Source: Corynebacterium meitnerae
GTDB taxonomy: Bacteria > Actinomycetota > Actinomycetes > Mycobacteriales > Mycobacteriaceae
Assembly: GCF_027570075.1 (NCBI RefSeq)
Contig: NZ_JAKMUS010000012.1
Location: 1 to 64,000 of the forward strand
Direction of reading: 5' to 3'
Length of the DNA stretch: 64,000 nt
Below the pieces are notes generated by a model. The model saw nothing but the letters and a program-made list of their open reading frames with translations, did not search any database and was not told where the DNA came from. Positions 36,964 to 44,304 of the stretch are shown here, in pieces. A program made the position numbers and the translations under genes. Within the stretch, counting starts at the first letter, position 1. Every line of letters begins with the position of its first letter.

Positions 36964-37651
36964 CCAGGAACTGCGCCATCTCCTCCACCGACCCGAGTCG
37001 GTTCTGTGCGCAGGTGTCTCCGCTTCCGATCTTGATGCCCACATCCCCGCGCGCCGGGTCGAGGACGGCGAGCGCAGTTTCATCTGTGACGTCATCCCCC
37101 GCGAAGACGGTGGCGTCGAAGCGGGTTTTTTCTGCCGCCAGCCACGTCCCCTTCGTGGTGGTCACGGCGGAAAACTCCACCACGTTGTGGCCAGGCGTCG
37201 GCGGAATACGCGATGGAAGTGTCAAAGCCCTGCCCAGCATCGCGGTCTTGAGCACGGGGTCTTCCACCTTCGCCACGTGCAGAACGCGCTGATACGGCTT
37301 TACTTCCACGAAGGCAGGCGACTCCGCAATCCGCTCCAATTCGGCCCCGATGCGGTCCAATTCCGCCTGCTCATCGGCGCTCAACGTCGGCCCGCCCTGC
37401 GTTGGCTCCGCGCCATGTGAACCGACGAGGATCACCGGCTCCCGCAGCGGACACACGCGCCGCAAACCCTCCAGGTGACGCCCAGACAGCACCGCAACCG
37501 TCGTCCCCGGCAGACCCACGAGCTCTTCCAGAGCCGCTATCGCAGCCGGATGCGGCTGCACCGCATAGGCATCCGGGCCGAGCTCGCAGATCGTTCCATC
37601 AAAATCGACGCAGACCAGCAGGTTATCTACCTGCGCAAGCTCCTGAATCAC
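36926..37651 (-). CDS. otsB: Trehalose-6-phosphate phosphatase
   Basis: Dephosphorylates trehalose-6-phosphate to trehalose, needed for osmoprotection and for trehalose mycolates. 241 aa, GTG start. HAD motif I is CVDFDGTICEL, motif II is AVLSGRHL, and motif IV is FAGDDVTDE. It is the last gene of otsA-lipoprotein-otsB; its start overlaps the lipoprotein stop by 4 nt. Confidence 0.94.
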   Translation of the reverse strand: MIQELAQVDNLLVCVDFDGTICELGPDAYAVQPHPAAIAALEELVGLPGTTVAVLSGRHLEGLRRVCPLREPVILVGSHGAEPTQGGPTLSADEQAELDRIGAELERIAESPAFVEVKPYQRVLHVAKVEDPVLKTAMLGRALTLPSRIPPTPGHNVVEFSAVTTTKGTWLAAEKTRFDATVFAGDDVTDETALAVLDPARGDVGIKIGSGDTCAQNRLGSVEEMAQFLVNLAAARRSAQG

Positions 37652-38091
37652 TGGGCCACAAGCCTTATCGACGGCCTCTCCACCCCATCCGTCCTCTTCG
37701 TCAACACCAATTCCGTGGGTGCATCCTTACCGTATGTGCGGACATCAAACTCGGAACCTTCGGTCAACAGGGAGGTGAGGTGGGTGTGGAGGGTGCGGGT
37801 GCCGCCAAAGCAGTCGTCGATAAGCGGGCCCTCTTTGATCTCCACCAACCGGACATAATCATCGGAGACCTCAGCCCGCGCCTGCAGCGGGGCGCACCCC
37901 GTCTGAACAGCAACCGACGAGGGGCCAAACGCGACGATCGCACGCCCCGCAGCATCCGGTGTCACTCCGCCCGGCGTCGACGGATCAACGTACACCGCGA
38001 CGACCTCCCACGTCGTCTCCTCCAGTTCTCCCGGCTCCTGCGCGCATCCGGCGAGCGCAAGACAAGAGGCCAACGCCAACACCCGCTTCAT
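37648..38091 (-). CDS. Putative lipoprotein between otsA and otsB (META/HslJ-like)
   Basis: 147 aa from ATG 38091, with RBS GAGGAA. Lipobox LAGC with Cys16. The LEETTWEVVAVYVD opening and following beta pattern resemble META/HslJ domains. Two Cys (TGCAPL, DDCFGG) may pair. C. glutamicum also has an exported protein at this spot between otsA and otsB, so the position is conserved, but the link to trehalose is unexplained. The upstream in-frame extension to 38139 is an otsA shadow. Confidence 0.75.
   Translation of the reverse strand: MKRVLALASCLALAGCAQEPGELEETTWEVVAVYVDPSTPGGVTPDAAGRAIVAFGPSSVAVQTGCAPLQARAEVSDDYVRLVEIKEGPLIDDCFGGTRTLHTHLTSLLTEGSEFDVRTYGKDAPTELVLTKRTDGVERPSIRLVAQ
37815..37825 (-). 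repeat. Copy of the dispersed 11-mer GCTTATCGACG
   Basis: The complement follows a long G-rich tract on the plus strand (37771-37800). A near copy with one mismatch, CCTTATCGACG, lies at 37663-37673 in the opposite orientation and is followed by a C-rich tract. The pair thus faces each other around 100-150 bp of the lipoprotein gene. Confidence 0.85.
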
Positions 38092-39422
38092 CGGTTCCTC
38101 CTCACTGCGGCGAGCTCGCTCAAAAACGCCTCCGCCCAACGCGACACGTCATGTTCGCGGACGTGCGCATTCATCTGCACCATCGCGTCGCGCGCGGCGG
38201 GGGAGTCTTGCGCCTCGATCGCGGAGACGATTGAGTTTTTCACCGACTCCACATCAAACGGATTGCACACGTGCGCGCGGTTCAGCTCCACTGCGGCACC
38301 GGCGAACTCCGACAAGACCAGCGCGCCGGAACCATCCGGGTGGCACGCCACGTACTCCTTGGCTACCAAGTTCATCCCGTCCTTGAACGGCGTGACCAGC
38401 ATGATGTCCGCGGCCGAGTAATAGTTGCGAAGCTGGGACTTCGGCACCGCATGGTGTTCGTAGTGCACCACCGGGCGGCCGAGCTTGCCGTAGCGGCCGT
38501 TGATACGGCCCACGGCTTCCTCCACGCCGGCGCGAGTGGCCTTGTAACTATCGATGCGCTCCCGCGACGGCGTCGCCACCTGAATCAGCGCTGCCGATTC
38601 CAGCCGGCCCTCTTCCAGTAGCTCTTCAATCGCGGTGAGGCGCTGCAGGATGCCCTTGGTGTAGTCGAGACGGTCCACTCCCAGCATGAGCGTGCGCGGA
38701 TTGGAGACAAGCTCGCGGACCTTCGTGATGGCAGCGTCATCAGCCTTATCGAACTCGCTCGCATCGATGGAGATCGGAAACGTCCCTGTTCGCGGGGTGT
38801 GTGCTTCGGGGTCGCTCGCGGCGAGGTCGAGGAAGTTCGCTTCATCACGGCGGCGCTGGAAGCCGATGAGATCCGCGCCCTCCAGCCCCCGCAGGACCTG
38901 GGTGCGCCACGGCAACTGCCGGAAGAGATCTGGGTTGGGGAACGGGATGTGCAAGAAAAACCCGATCGTCACATCTGGCCGCATCTCCCGCAGCAACCCG
39001 GGCACGAGCTGTAGCTGATAGTCCTGCACCCACACCGTCGCGCCTTCCGCGGCAGCGTCGGCGGCTGCGCGCGCGAACTTCTCATTGACCGCGCGGTAAC
39101 GCTGCCACCACTCGCGGTGATAGCGAGGCGTGACAATGAGGTCGTGGTACAGCGGCCACAGCGTGGAGTTGGAAAAGCCCTCGTAGAACTCCTCGAAGTC
39201 GTCCGCGTCGAGTTCGACGGGCTGGAGCCGGATGCCGTCGTGAGTAAAAGGCGAGAATGTCGCATCGGGCTCGCCGGGCCAGCCGACCCAGCAGCCACTA
39301 TTGCGTTTCAGCACGGGGGCAAGCGCCGCCACGAGTCCGCCCGGGGACGCCACCCACTGCCCATCGACTCGGTCTACTGGTAGCCGATTGGCCACGACAA
39401 CGAATGCGTTGTCCCCGCTCAT
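38088..39422 (-). CDS. otsA: Trehalose-6-phosphate synthase
   Basis: GT20 glycosyltransferase joining UDP- or GDP-glucose to glucose-6-phosphate. 444 aa from ATG 39422 with GAGGG upstream; the codon at 39425 is TTG. Motifs: VVVANRLPVDR at the N-terminus, WVQDYQLQLVPGLLRE, IGFFLHIPFPNPDLFR, GVDRLDYTKGI and the acceptor-side TPFKDGMNLVAKEYVA. It lies 19 nt downstream of the Lys-rich protein gene. Confidence 0.95.
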   Translation of the reverse strand: MSGDNAFVVVANRLPVDRVDGQWVASPGGLVAALAPVLKRNSGCWVGWPGEPDATFSPFTHDGIRLQPVELDADDFEEFYEGFSNSTLWPLYHDLIVTPRYHREWWQRYRAVNEKFARAAADAAAEGATVWVQDYQLQLVPGLLREMRPDVTIGFFLHIPFPNPDLFRQLPWRTQVLRGLEGADLIGFQRRRDEANFLDLAASDPEAHTPRTGTFPISIDASEFDKADDAAITKVRELVSNPRTLMLGVDRLDYTKGILQRLTAIEELLEEGRLESAALIQVATPSRERIDSYKATRAGVEEAVGRINGRYGKLGRPVVHYEHHAVPKSQLRNYYSAADIMLVTPFKDGMNLVAKEYVACHPDGSGALVLSEFAGAAVELNRAHVCNPFDVESVKNSIVSAIEAQDSPAARDAMVQMNAHVREHDVSRWAEAFLSELAAVRRNR

Positions 39423-39440
39423 CAATCGCCCTCGAACTTT

Positions 39441-39836
39441 CTAGCTGCTCGTGGTCTTTTTGGCGGTTTTCTTCGTGGTCTTCTTGGTCGTCTTCTTGGC
39501 GGCCTTCTTCGCTGCCTTCTTTACGGTCTTCTTGGCCGTCTTCTTCGCAGCCTTCTTGGCTGTCTTCTTGGCCGTCTTCTTTGCAGCCTTCTTCGTGGCC
39601 TTCTTCGCCGGCGCCTTTTCGGCCTCCGCGTTGGCCAGGTCTTCTTCGTACTGCTTGTACACGAGGCCTTCCGGCTCGACGCCGAGCATGCACATGAGGG
39701 TCACACCGTCGGTGAGGTCCTCAGCGTAAGTAGCCACGACACTGCGCGCGCCCGCAGCGGTTTGTTCCTCGACCGTATGGACGGCTTCCGGGTTCGGGCG
39801 GCTGTCAGTGATCTTGGGGGGCACAGTTACCTCCAT
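39441..39836 (-). CDS. Lys/Ala/Thr-rich histone H1-like protein
   Basis: 131 aa. An acidic to neutral N-terminal half (about 1-75, MCMLGVEPEGLVYKQYEED) precedes about 55 residues built only of Lys, Ala, Thr, with a few Val, Pro and Ser, in KKTAKK-type repeats. Such tails bind DNA in histone H1-like bacterial proteins. The plus-strand complement is the conspicuous repeated TTCTT-rich stretch at 39451-39600. A C. glutamicum counterpart sits near otsA as far as I recall. It could be a nucleoid protein or a regulator of the otsA operon. Function unknown. Confidence 0.75.
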   Translation of the reverse strand: MEVTVPPKITDSRPNPEAVHTVEEQTAAGARSVVATYAEDLTDGVTLMCMLGVEPEGLVYKQYEEDLANAEAEKAPAKKATKKAAKKTAKKTAKKAAKKTAKKTVKKAAKKAAKKTTKKTTKKTAKKTTSS

Positions 39837-39852
39837 CGGTGTCGGGTTGATT

Positions 39853-39863
39853 GCTTTTCGACG
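39853..39863 (+). repeat. Variant of the dispersed 11-mer (GCTTTTCGACG)
   Basis: This one-base variant lies in the non-coding gap between the Lys-rich gene and thrE and is followed by a pyrimidine-rich stretch. It supports a degenerate fifth position in the motif. Confidence 0.5.
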
Positions 39864-39889
39864 AGCCCTCTCGGCCCGTCCATCCTACG

Positions 39890-41389
39890 CTATTGCCCAG
39901 CCGGCGGTGTGTTCGGACGCTTGTGCGGCTTGCCGGTGAGGCGTCGAGAAGCAGCTTGCTCGGCGCGTCTGATCTGCTGGAATGTGATGCGACCGGCGGC
40001 GCGGAAGGCGTTGTACGGGTTGAAGAGCTCGGGGCGGCGGATGCGGCGGGTGAGCCACTCGCCAAGTACGACGCCACCTGCGAGCGCCATACAGGTGCCG
40101 ATGGCTAGGAAGAGGTTGTTCAGCCCCAGCACTGTTTGCTCGTTGAGCAACGCGTACATACTGCGGTACACGCCGGAGCCGGGGAGGAACGGCGTGACGC
40201 CGGCGACTTCGGTGATGAGCGGCGCGATGAGGAAGCGACGAGCCAGCAAACCGCCGGCGAGGCCGACCATGACAGCACACAGCGACACGGCGAAGAGACG
40301 CCCAGCCCCGAACGGGATGAGCACCGCGTAGTAGGTGAATCCACCGACGAGCGCCGTGGCTGCAGAGGCGATGATCGCGCGGACTTCGGCGTAGGCGGCG
40401 AGCGCGAAACCAGCGGCGGCGATGGCGCCACCGATCACGCGCACGGCGGCGGAACTGTACGTCGGCGTGGGTGGTTGCGTCTCAATGGGCGGTAGACCTG
40501 CGCCCATGATGTCGGCGATTTGGATGCCACCGGCGACACCAGCGACGATCGCGCCAGTAAACAGGATCGCTTGGAAGAAGCGCCCACTCGCGGTGACGGG
40601 TGAGCCGGTCACGCCGTCTTGGAGTGATTGCACGAGTGTCAGGCCGGCCAGCAGCACGACGATGCCGGTTGCGATGACCTGGCTAGGCACGATCGTCGTT
40701 CCAGCGCGTGTGGCCAGGGTATAGAAGATCGCGGCCGGCACCGTGGCTAGGAACCCGCCCACAACGCAGTGGTAGAAGTACGGCAGTTCGTTTTTGCCCA
40801 GCCACAGGTTGATGGAGGTGATCAGCGCCGCGGTGATCGCGCCGAGGGCAGACATGGACAGGTCGCCGCCCAGCAGGATGGCCACGGCAGCACCGAGCAT
40901 GGTCCAGCCGCCGATGGACACCCACCAGGGGTAGGGGGGTTTGGCGCTGTAGATGTCGTCGAGAATCTTCTCCGCCATTTCGGGCGGGGTGGCGCCGGCA
41001 CGGATGGAGCGGATGAGGCGGTCGACTTCCTGCAGCTTGGTGTAGTTCTCGGTCATGTCGGTGACCACGCGGAACACCCCGACGGGTTGTTTGCGGGTGG
41101 TGCCGATGATCGAGTTCACGGTGATGGTGTTCAGCGTGATGTCCACGTGGCAGTAGTGCAGGCCGTACGAGGAGGTGACGGCGTGAATCTGCGCTTTCGC
41201 ATCGGAGCTGGTGGTGCCGTTGGCGATGAGGATTTCGCCGACGCGCGCGCCGATCGTCATCACGGCGGCAACTTGCGCCGGGTCTGTCAGGTCGACGGGT
41301 GCGAGAACGGACGGCGGGGGAGAGGTGCGCGCCTGGTCGATCGTTGCGACTGGACCAGAGGAGCGCAAAGCTTCGCGTAAGTTCTTCAT
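39890..41389 (-). CDS. thrE: Threonine/serine exporter ThrE
   Basis: Proton-driven export of threonine and serine. 499 aa from ATG 41389. The hydrophilic N-terminal domain contains TSSYGLHYCHVDITLNTITV, followed by about ten membrane segments with IVVLLAGLTLVQSLQDGVTGSPVTASGRFF and GLLARRFLIAPLI. It aligns closely with the C. glutamicum ThrE pattern, including an N-terminus of similar length. A 35-residue extension to 41494 is open but would overlap the tRNA-Thr promoter and lacks an RBS, so I kept the shorter start. Confidence 0.93.
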   Translation of the reverse strand: MKNLREALRSSGPVATIDQARTSPPPSVLAPVDLTDPAQVAAVMTIGARVGEILIANGTTSSDAKAQIHAVTSSYGLHYCHVDITLNTITVNSIIGTTRKQPVGVFRVVTDMTENYTKLQEVDRLIRSIRAGATPPEMAEKILDDIYSAKPPYPWWVSIGGWTMLGAAVAILLGGDLSMSALGAITAALITSINLWLGKNELPYFYHCVVGGFLATVPAAIFYTLATRAGTTIVPSQVIATGIVVLLAGLTLVQSLQDGVTGSPVTASGRFFQAILFTGAIVAGVAGGIQIADIMGAGLPPIETQPPTPTYSSAAVRVIGGAIAAAGFALAAYAEVRAIIASAATALVGGFTYYAVLIPFGAGRLFAVSLCAVMVGLAGGLLARRFLIAPLITEVAGVTPFLPGSGVYRSMYALLNEQTVLGLNNLFLAIGTCMALAGGVVLGEWLTRRIRRPELFNPYNAFRAAGRITFQQIRRAEQAASRRLTGKPHKRPNTPPAGQ

Positions 41390-41441
41390 CACCGGTGCCA
41401 CATCGGACACAGTATCTTGTTGGGGGTCTCCCCGTCGCCTT

Positions 41442-41471
41442 TTGTTGCGCGGGGCGGGCGGCTTGTATGAT
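41442..41471 (+). promoter_or_regulatory. Promoter of tRNA-Thr
   Basis: -35 TTGTTG (41442-41447), 18-nt spacer, -10 TATGAT (41466-41471), 27 nt before the mature tRNA 5' end. Confidence 0.55.
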
Positions 41472-41498
41472 TGCGGGTCAGTGCTTTCTTGCACGGGT

Positions 41499-41571
41499 GC
41501 TGGAGTGGCGCAATCGGTAGCGCAACGGTCTTGTAAACCGTAGGTTGCGAGTTCAAGTCTCGTCTCCAGCT
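41499..41571 (+). tRNA. tRNA-Thr (anticodon TGT)
   Basis: 73 nt. The acceptor stem pairs GCTGGAG with CTCCAGC, with discriminator T at 41571. The anticodon stem is ACGGT/ACCGT with loop CTTGTAA, giving anticodon TGT, which reads ACA. The T arm is GCGAG-TTCAAGT-CTCGT. The CCA end is not encoded. A T-run follows at once. Confidence 0.95.
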
Positions 41572-41573
41572 CA

Positions 41574-41579
41574 TTTTTT
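41574..41579 (+). terminator. T-run after tRNA-Thr
   Basis: Six T residues directly follow the tRNA. The tRNA stems may serve as the hairpin. Confidence 0.4.
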
Positions 41580-41580
41580 C

Positions 41581-41591
41581 GCTTATCGACG
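41581..41591 (+). repeat. Copy of the dispersed 11-mer in non-coding DNA
   Basis: GCTTATCGACG lies between tRNA-Thr and the two-component operon, with a C-rich tract after it (41597-41610). Together with the carD-leader copy it shows that the motif persists without coding constraint. Confidence 0.9.
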
Positions 41592-41615
41592 AAAACCCCT
41601 CACCCCCATCCAGTC

Positions 41616-41636
41616 AACGTTCAGGAAACGTTCAGG
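41616..41636 (+). promoter_or_regulatory. Direct repeats, probable PhoP-type operator
   Basis: AACGTTCAGG occurs at 41616-41625 and again at 41627-41636, an 11-bp period. PhoP-family regulators bind 7-bp direct repeats with 11-bp phasing. A -10-like TACTGT follows at 41648-41653. The site suggests autoregulation of the two-component operon. Confidence 0.6.
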
Positions 41637-41705
41637 GTGGGGTTGTTTACTGTTGGGAGCAATACGCGCGTTTTTAAACCGAGAGAAAGCGAAACAACAA
41701 ACATC

Positions 41706-42419
41706 ATGGCTGAGACCACAACCCCGCAGAACGTGAAGGTGCTCGTTGTTGATGACGAGCCGAATATCGTTGACCTCCTTACCGTCTCCCTGAAGTTCCA
41801 GGGTTTTGATGTGATCACGGCTGATTCTGGCCAGGAAGCGTTGGAGCTGGCTCACGAGCAGAAGCCGGACGCGTACATCCTGGACGTGATGATGCCGGGG
41901 ATGGACGGCTTTGAGCTTTTGTCCAAGCTGCGTGCTGAGGGCCTTGATGCTCCGGCGTTGTTCCTCACGGCGAAGGATGCGGTGGAGGACCGCATTCACG
42001 GCCTGACCATCGGTGCGGATGATTATGTGACTAAGCCGTTCTCCCTCGAGGAAGTGATTACCCGTCTGCGCGTGATTCTGCGGCGCGGCAACGTCACCGA
42101 TGAAGAGGGCAAGGACGCCACGATTCGTTACGCCGACCTCACCCTTAATGATGAGACGCACGAGGTGACGAAGGCCGGCGAGATCGTGGAGCTGTCGCCG
42201 ACCGAGTTCAACCTGCTGCGCTACCTCATGCTCAACGCTGAGGTGGTGCTGTCCAAGGCGAAGATCCTGGATAACGTCTGGCACTACGACTTCGGCGGGG
42301 ACGGCAACGTCGTGGAGTCCTACATCTCCTACCTGCGCCGCAAGGTGGATCAGGGCGATCCGCAGCTCATCCAGACTGTTCGTGGTGTGGGTTACGTGCT
42401 GCGCACTCCGCGCCAGTAG
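41706..42419 (+). CDS. phoR: Response regulator, PhoP (Mtb) / PhoR (C. glutamicum) type
   Basis: 237 aa, OmpR/PhoB family. The receiver domain has acidic pocket VVDDEPN, phospho-acceptor Asp in ILDVMMPGMDG, Thr/Lys switch LFLTAKD and DDYVTKPF. The winged-helix DNA-binding domain includes LSPTEFNLLRYLMLN and NVVESYISYLRRK. Similarity to M. tuberculosis PhoP is strong throughout. C. glutamicum calls this regulator PhoR; it controls phosphate-starvation genes. ATG 41706 is chosen; the extension to 41637 would run through the promoter. Confidence 0.92.
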   Translation: MAETTTPQNVKVLVVDDEPNIVDLLTVSLKFQGFDVITADSGQEALELAHEQKPDAYILDVMMPGMDGFELLSKLRAEGLDAPALFLTAKDAVEDRIHGLTIGADDYVTKPFSLEEVITRLRVILRRGNVTDEEGKDATIRYADLTLNDETHEVTKAGEIVELSPTEFNLLRYLMLNAEVVLSKAKILDNVWHYDFGGDGNVVESYISYLRRKVDQGDPQLIQTVRGVGYVLRTPRQ

Positions 42420-42431
42420 GCTTCACCTTTT

Positions 42432-43847
42432 ATGGCATCCCCTTCATCCCACGCCCAGCCGGCGACGCTTTTGCGTCTCGCTACCGGCTGGGTCTCGCGT
42501 TATCGCCTGGCCACGCGGTTGCTGGTCATCCTCATGGTGGTATCCGGACTGGGTCTCGTGGGCATGTCCATGGCGGTGTGGGGGCTCACGCGTAGCCAGA
42601 TCTACGAACGCGTGGACGCGGACCTGCGACGCAGCCTGGACTCGTGGGCGCTCAACCCAGATACGCGCATGATCAACACGACGTTGCCGAGTGAGTACAT
42701 GCTCATCTCCTTCGTTGGCGGCGAGATCCGATCGATTAACGCGTCGGGCGCCATCCCTAACCTGAGCGAGCTGGAGTTTGACCGCCAACCCCACACTGTT
42801 GCCGCCTTCTCCGCGAATGGAACGCAGGAGGATAGACAGTTCCGCGTCATCGCAGTGCGAGCAGTAGACGGCACCGCCACCATCGTGGCGAAGCAGCTGG
42901 ACGATGAGGTGCGGTTGTTGGATGAGCTGGGGGTGGTGTTGGCGTCGATAAGCATTCTTGTGCTCGCGATGATGGGTGCGGCGGGCACATTCTTCGTGCG
43001 GCGCGCGCTGCTGCCGATTAAGGAGCTTGAGAACACCGCGATGGCGATCGCCGACGGCGACACCGACTGCCGTGCGCCGAATTGGTCGCGGAGTACAGAG
43101 GTGGGGCAGCTGTCCTACGCGATGAACACGATGATTGAGCAGCTGCAAGAGACGCTCGAAGAATCGCAGGAGAAAGAGGAGCAGATGCGTCGTTTCGTGG
43201 GCGACGCATCGCATGAGCTGCGCACTCCGCTGACGAGTATTCGCGGCTACACCGAGCTGTATCGCGCCGGCGCCACCGACGACGCGGATATGGTGCTGAG
43301 CAAGATCGACGAAGAGTCTGGCCGCATGAAACTACTGGTTGAGGACCTGCTGGCGCTCACGCGCGCGGAGGGTTCGCGCCTAAACATGCGCGACGTGGAC
43401 ATGCTGGAGCTCGTGCTGTCCGTCGCGGGTTCTGCGCGCGCAGCGTTCCCGGGGCGCACGCTGAAGGTGAACAACGCCTCCGACGATGTCCCGATGGTCT
43501 CCGGCGACCCGGACCGCCTGCACCAGGTGCTGCTCAACTTGATCGCGAACGGCTTCAAACACGCTGGTGACGACGCTGAAGTGACGGTGACCGTGCGCGA
43601 CTACCTCGACCGTGTCTACATCGACGTGGAGGACAACGGCGTGGGCATGTCGCACGAGGACGCGGCCCACGTCTTCGAGCGCTTCTACCGCACTGATTCC
43701 TCCCGCAACCGCTCCAAGTGTGGTGGTGGTTCGGGTTTGGGCTTGGCTATTACGAAGTCGCTCGTCGAGCAGCATGACGGCGCGATCACCGTCGACTCAG
43801 AGCCAGGTCAGGGTGCGAAATTCACCGTCAGCTTGCCTAAGCTTTAA
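42432..43847 (+). CDS. phoS: Sensor histidine kinase paired with the PhoP-type regulator
   Basis: 471 aa. Membrane segments near 31-53 and 167-191 flank an extracytoplasmic sensor of about 115 aa. A HAMP domain follows (about 192-245). The dimerisation domain has the phospho-accepting His in DASHELRTPLTSIRGY, and the ATPase domain has the N box (LLNLIANGFKHA), G1 DVEDNGVGM and G2 GGGSGLGLAI. It starts 12 nt after the regulator stop. A dispersed 11-mer copy (42943-42953) encodes part of the second membrane helix. Confidence 0.93.
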   Translation: MASPSSHAQPATLLRLATGWVSRYRLATRLLVILMVVSGLGLVGMSMAVWGLTRSQIYERVDADLRRSLDSWALNPDTRMINTTLPSEYMLISFVGGEIRSINASGAIPNLSELEFDRQPHTVAAFSANGTQEDRQFRVIAVRAVDGTATIVAKQLDDEVRLLDELGVVLASISILVLAMMGAAGTFFVRRALLPIKELENTAMAIADGDTDCRAPNWSRSTEVGQLSYAMNTMIEQLQETLEESQEKEEQMRRFVGDASHELRTPLTSIRGYTELYRAGATDDADMVLSKIDEESGRMKLLVEDLLALTRAEGSRLNMRDVDMLELVLSVAGSARAAFPGRTLKVNNASDDVPMVSGDPDRLHQVLLNLIANGFKHAGDDAEVTVTVRDYLDRVYIDVEDNGVGMSHEDAAHVFERFYRTDSSRNRSKCGGGSGLGLAITKSLVEQHDGAITVDSEPGQGAKFTVSLPKL

Positions 43848-43848
43848 T

Positions 43849-43859
43849 GCTTATCGACG
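43849..43859 (+). repeat. Copy of the dispersed 11-mer between convergent genes
   Basis: It spans the 3-nt gap between the kinase gene end and the convergent HIT gene end. A C-rich tract follows (43860-43893). Confidence 0.9.
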
Positions 43860-44273
43860 TCCATCTGGCCCCGTCCCCAACTCCTCCCTCAGCTTCTGAG
43901 CGGCCAGGTCCATTTGGGCGGGGTCGGTTTCGTCGGGGCGCATAACGTTGGCCAGGCTGTAGCCCGACATGTCGTCGGCGGGGAAGACGTGAATGTGGGC
44001 GTGGGGTACCTCAAAACCGGCGATGAGGTAGCCGGCGCGCTGGGAGCCGAAGGCGTTGATGACAGCCTTGCCGATCTCTTGGGCGACCTCGTTGGCGTGC
44101 AGCCAGACCTGCGGGTCAAGGTCGGTCCACTTGTCCACCTCTGCGACAGGGATGACCAGGGTGTGGCCGTACGCGATGGGCTCGATGGTCAAAAAGGCAG
44201 CGACGGTTTCATCGCGGTAGACGAAGCGGCCGGGGATCTCGCCGTTCAGAATCTTTGTAAATACTGTGCTCAT
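43851..44273 (-). CDS. HIT family hydrolase
   Basis: 140 aa, Hint-branch nucleotide hydrolase or transferase. The histidine triad is HAHIHVFP (about residues 98-105); [18 protein letters not shown] at the N-terminus is typical. ATG 44273 is chosen; the long extension is antisense to purD. It probably hydrolyses AMP-linked substrates. It is divergent from purD with a 31-bp gap. Confidence 0.9.
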   Translation of the reverse strand: MSTVFTKILNGEIPGRFVYRDETVAAFLTIEPIAYGHTLVIPVAEVDKWTDLDPQVWLHANEVAQEIGKAVINAFGSQRAGYLIAGFEVPHAHIHVFPADDMSGYSLANVMRPDETDPAQMDLAAQKLREELGTGPDGRR

Positions 44274-44281
44274 GCCTGCCC

Positions 44282-44287
44282 AGGGTA
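44282..44287 (-). promoter_or_regulatory. -10 for a leaderless HIT gene transcript
   Basis: On the minus strand: TACCCT, 8 nt, ATG 44273. It is only 4 nt from the opposing purD -10. Confidence 0.5.
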
Positions 44288-44291
44288 GCGA

Positions 44292-44297
44292 TACAAT
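44292..44297 (+). promoter_or_regulatory. -10 for a leaderless purD transcript
   Basis: TACAAT, 7 nt, ATG 44305. Confidence 0.6.
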
Positions 44298-44304
44298 CGC
44301 AGGC

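Noticed and set aside
39451..39600. TTCTT-rich repeated DNA as a possible repeat array or sRNA
   Set aside because: It is the complement of the Lys/Ala/Thr codons of the histone-like protein.
41390..41494. N-terminal extension of ThrE
   Set aside because: It overlaps the tRNA-Thr promoter, has no RBS, and is not needed to match the known exporter length. A real extension cannot be fully excluded.
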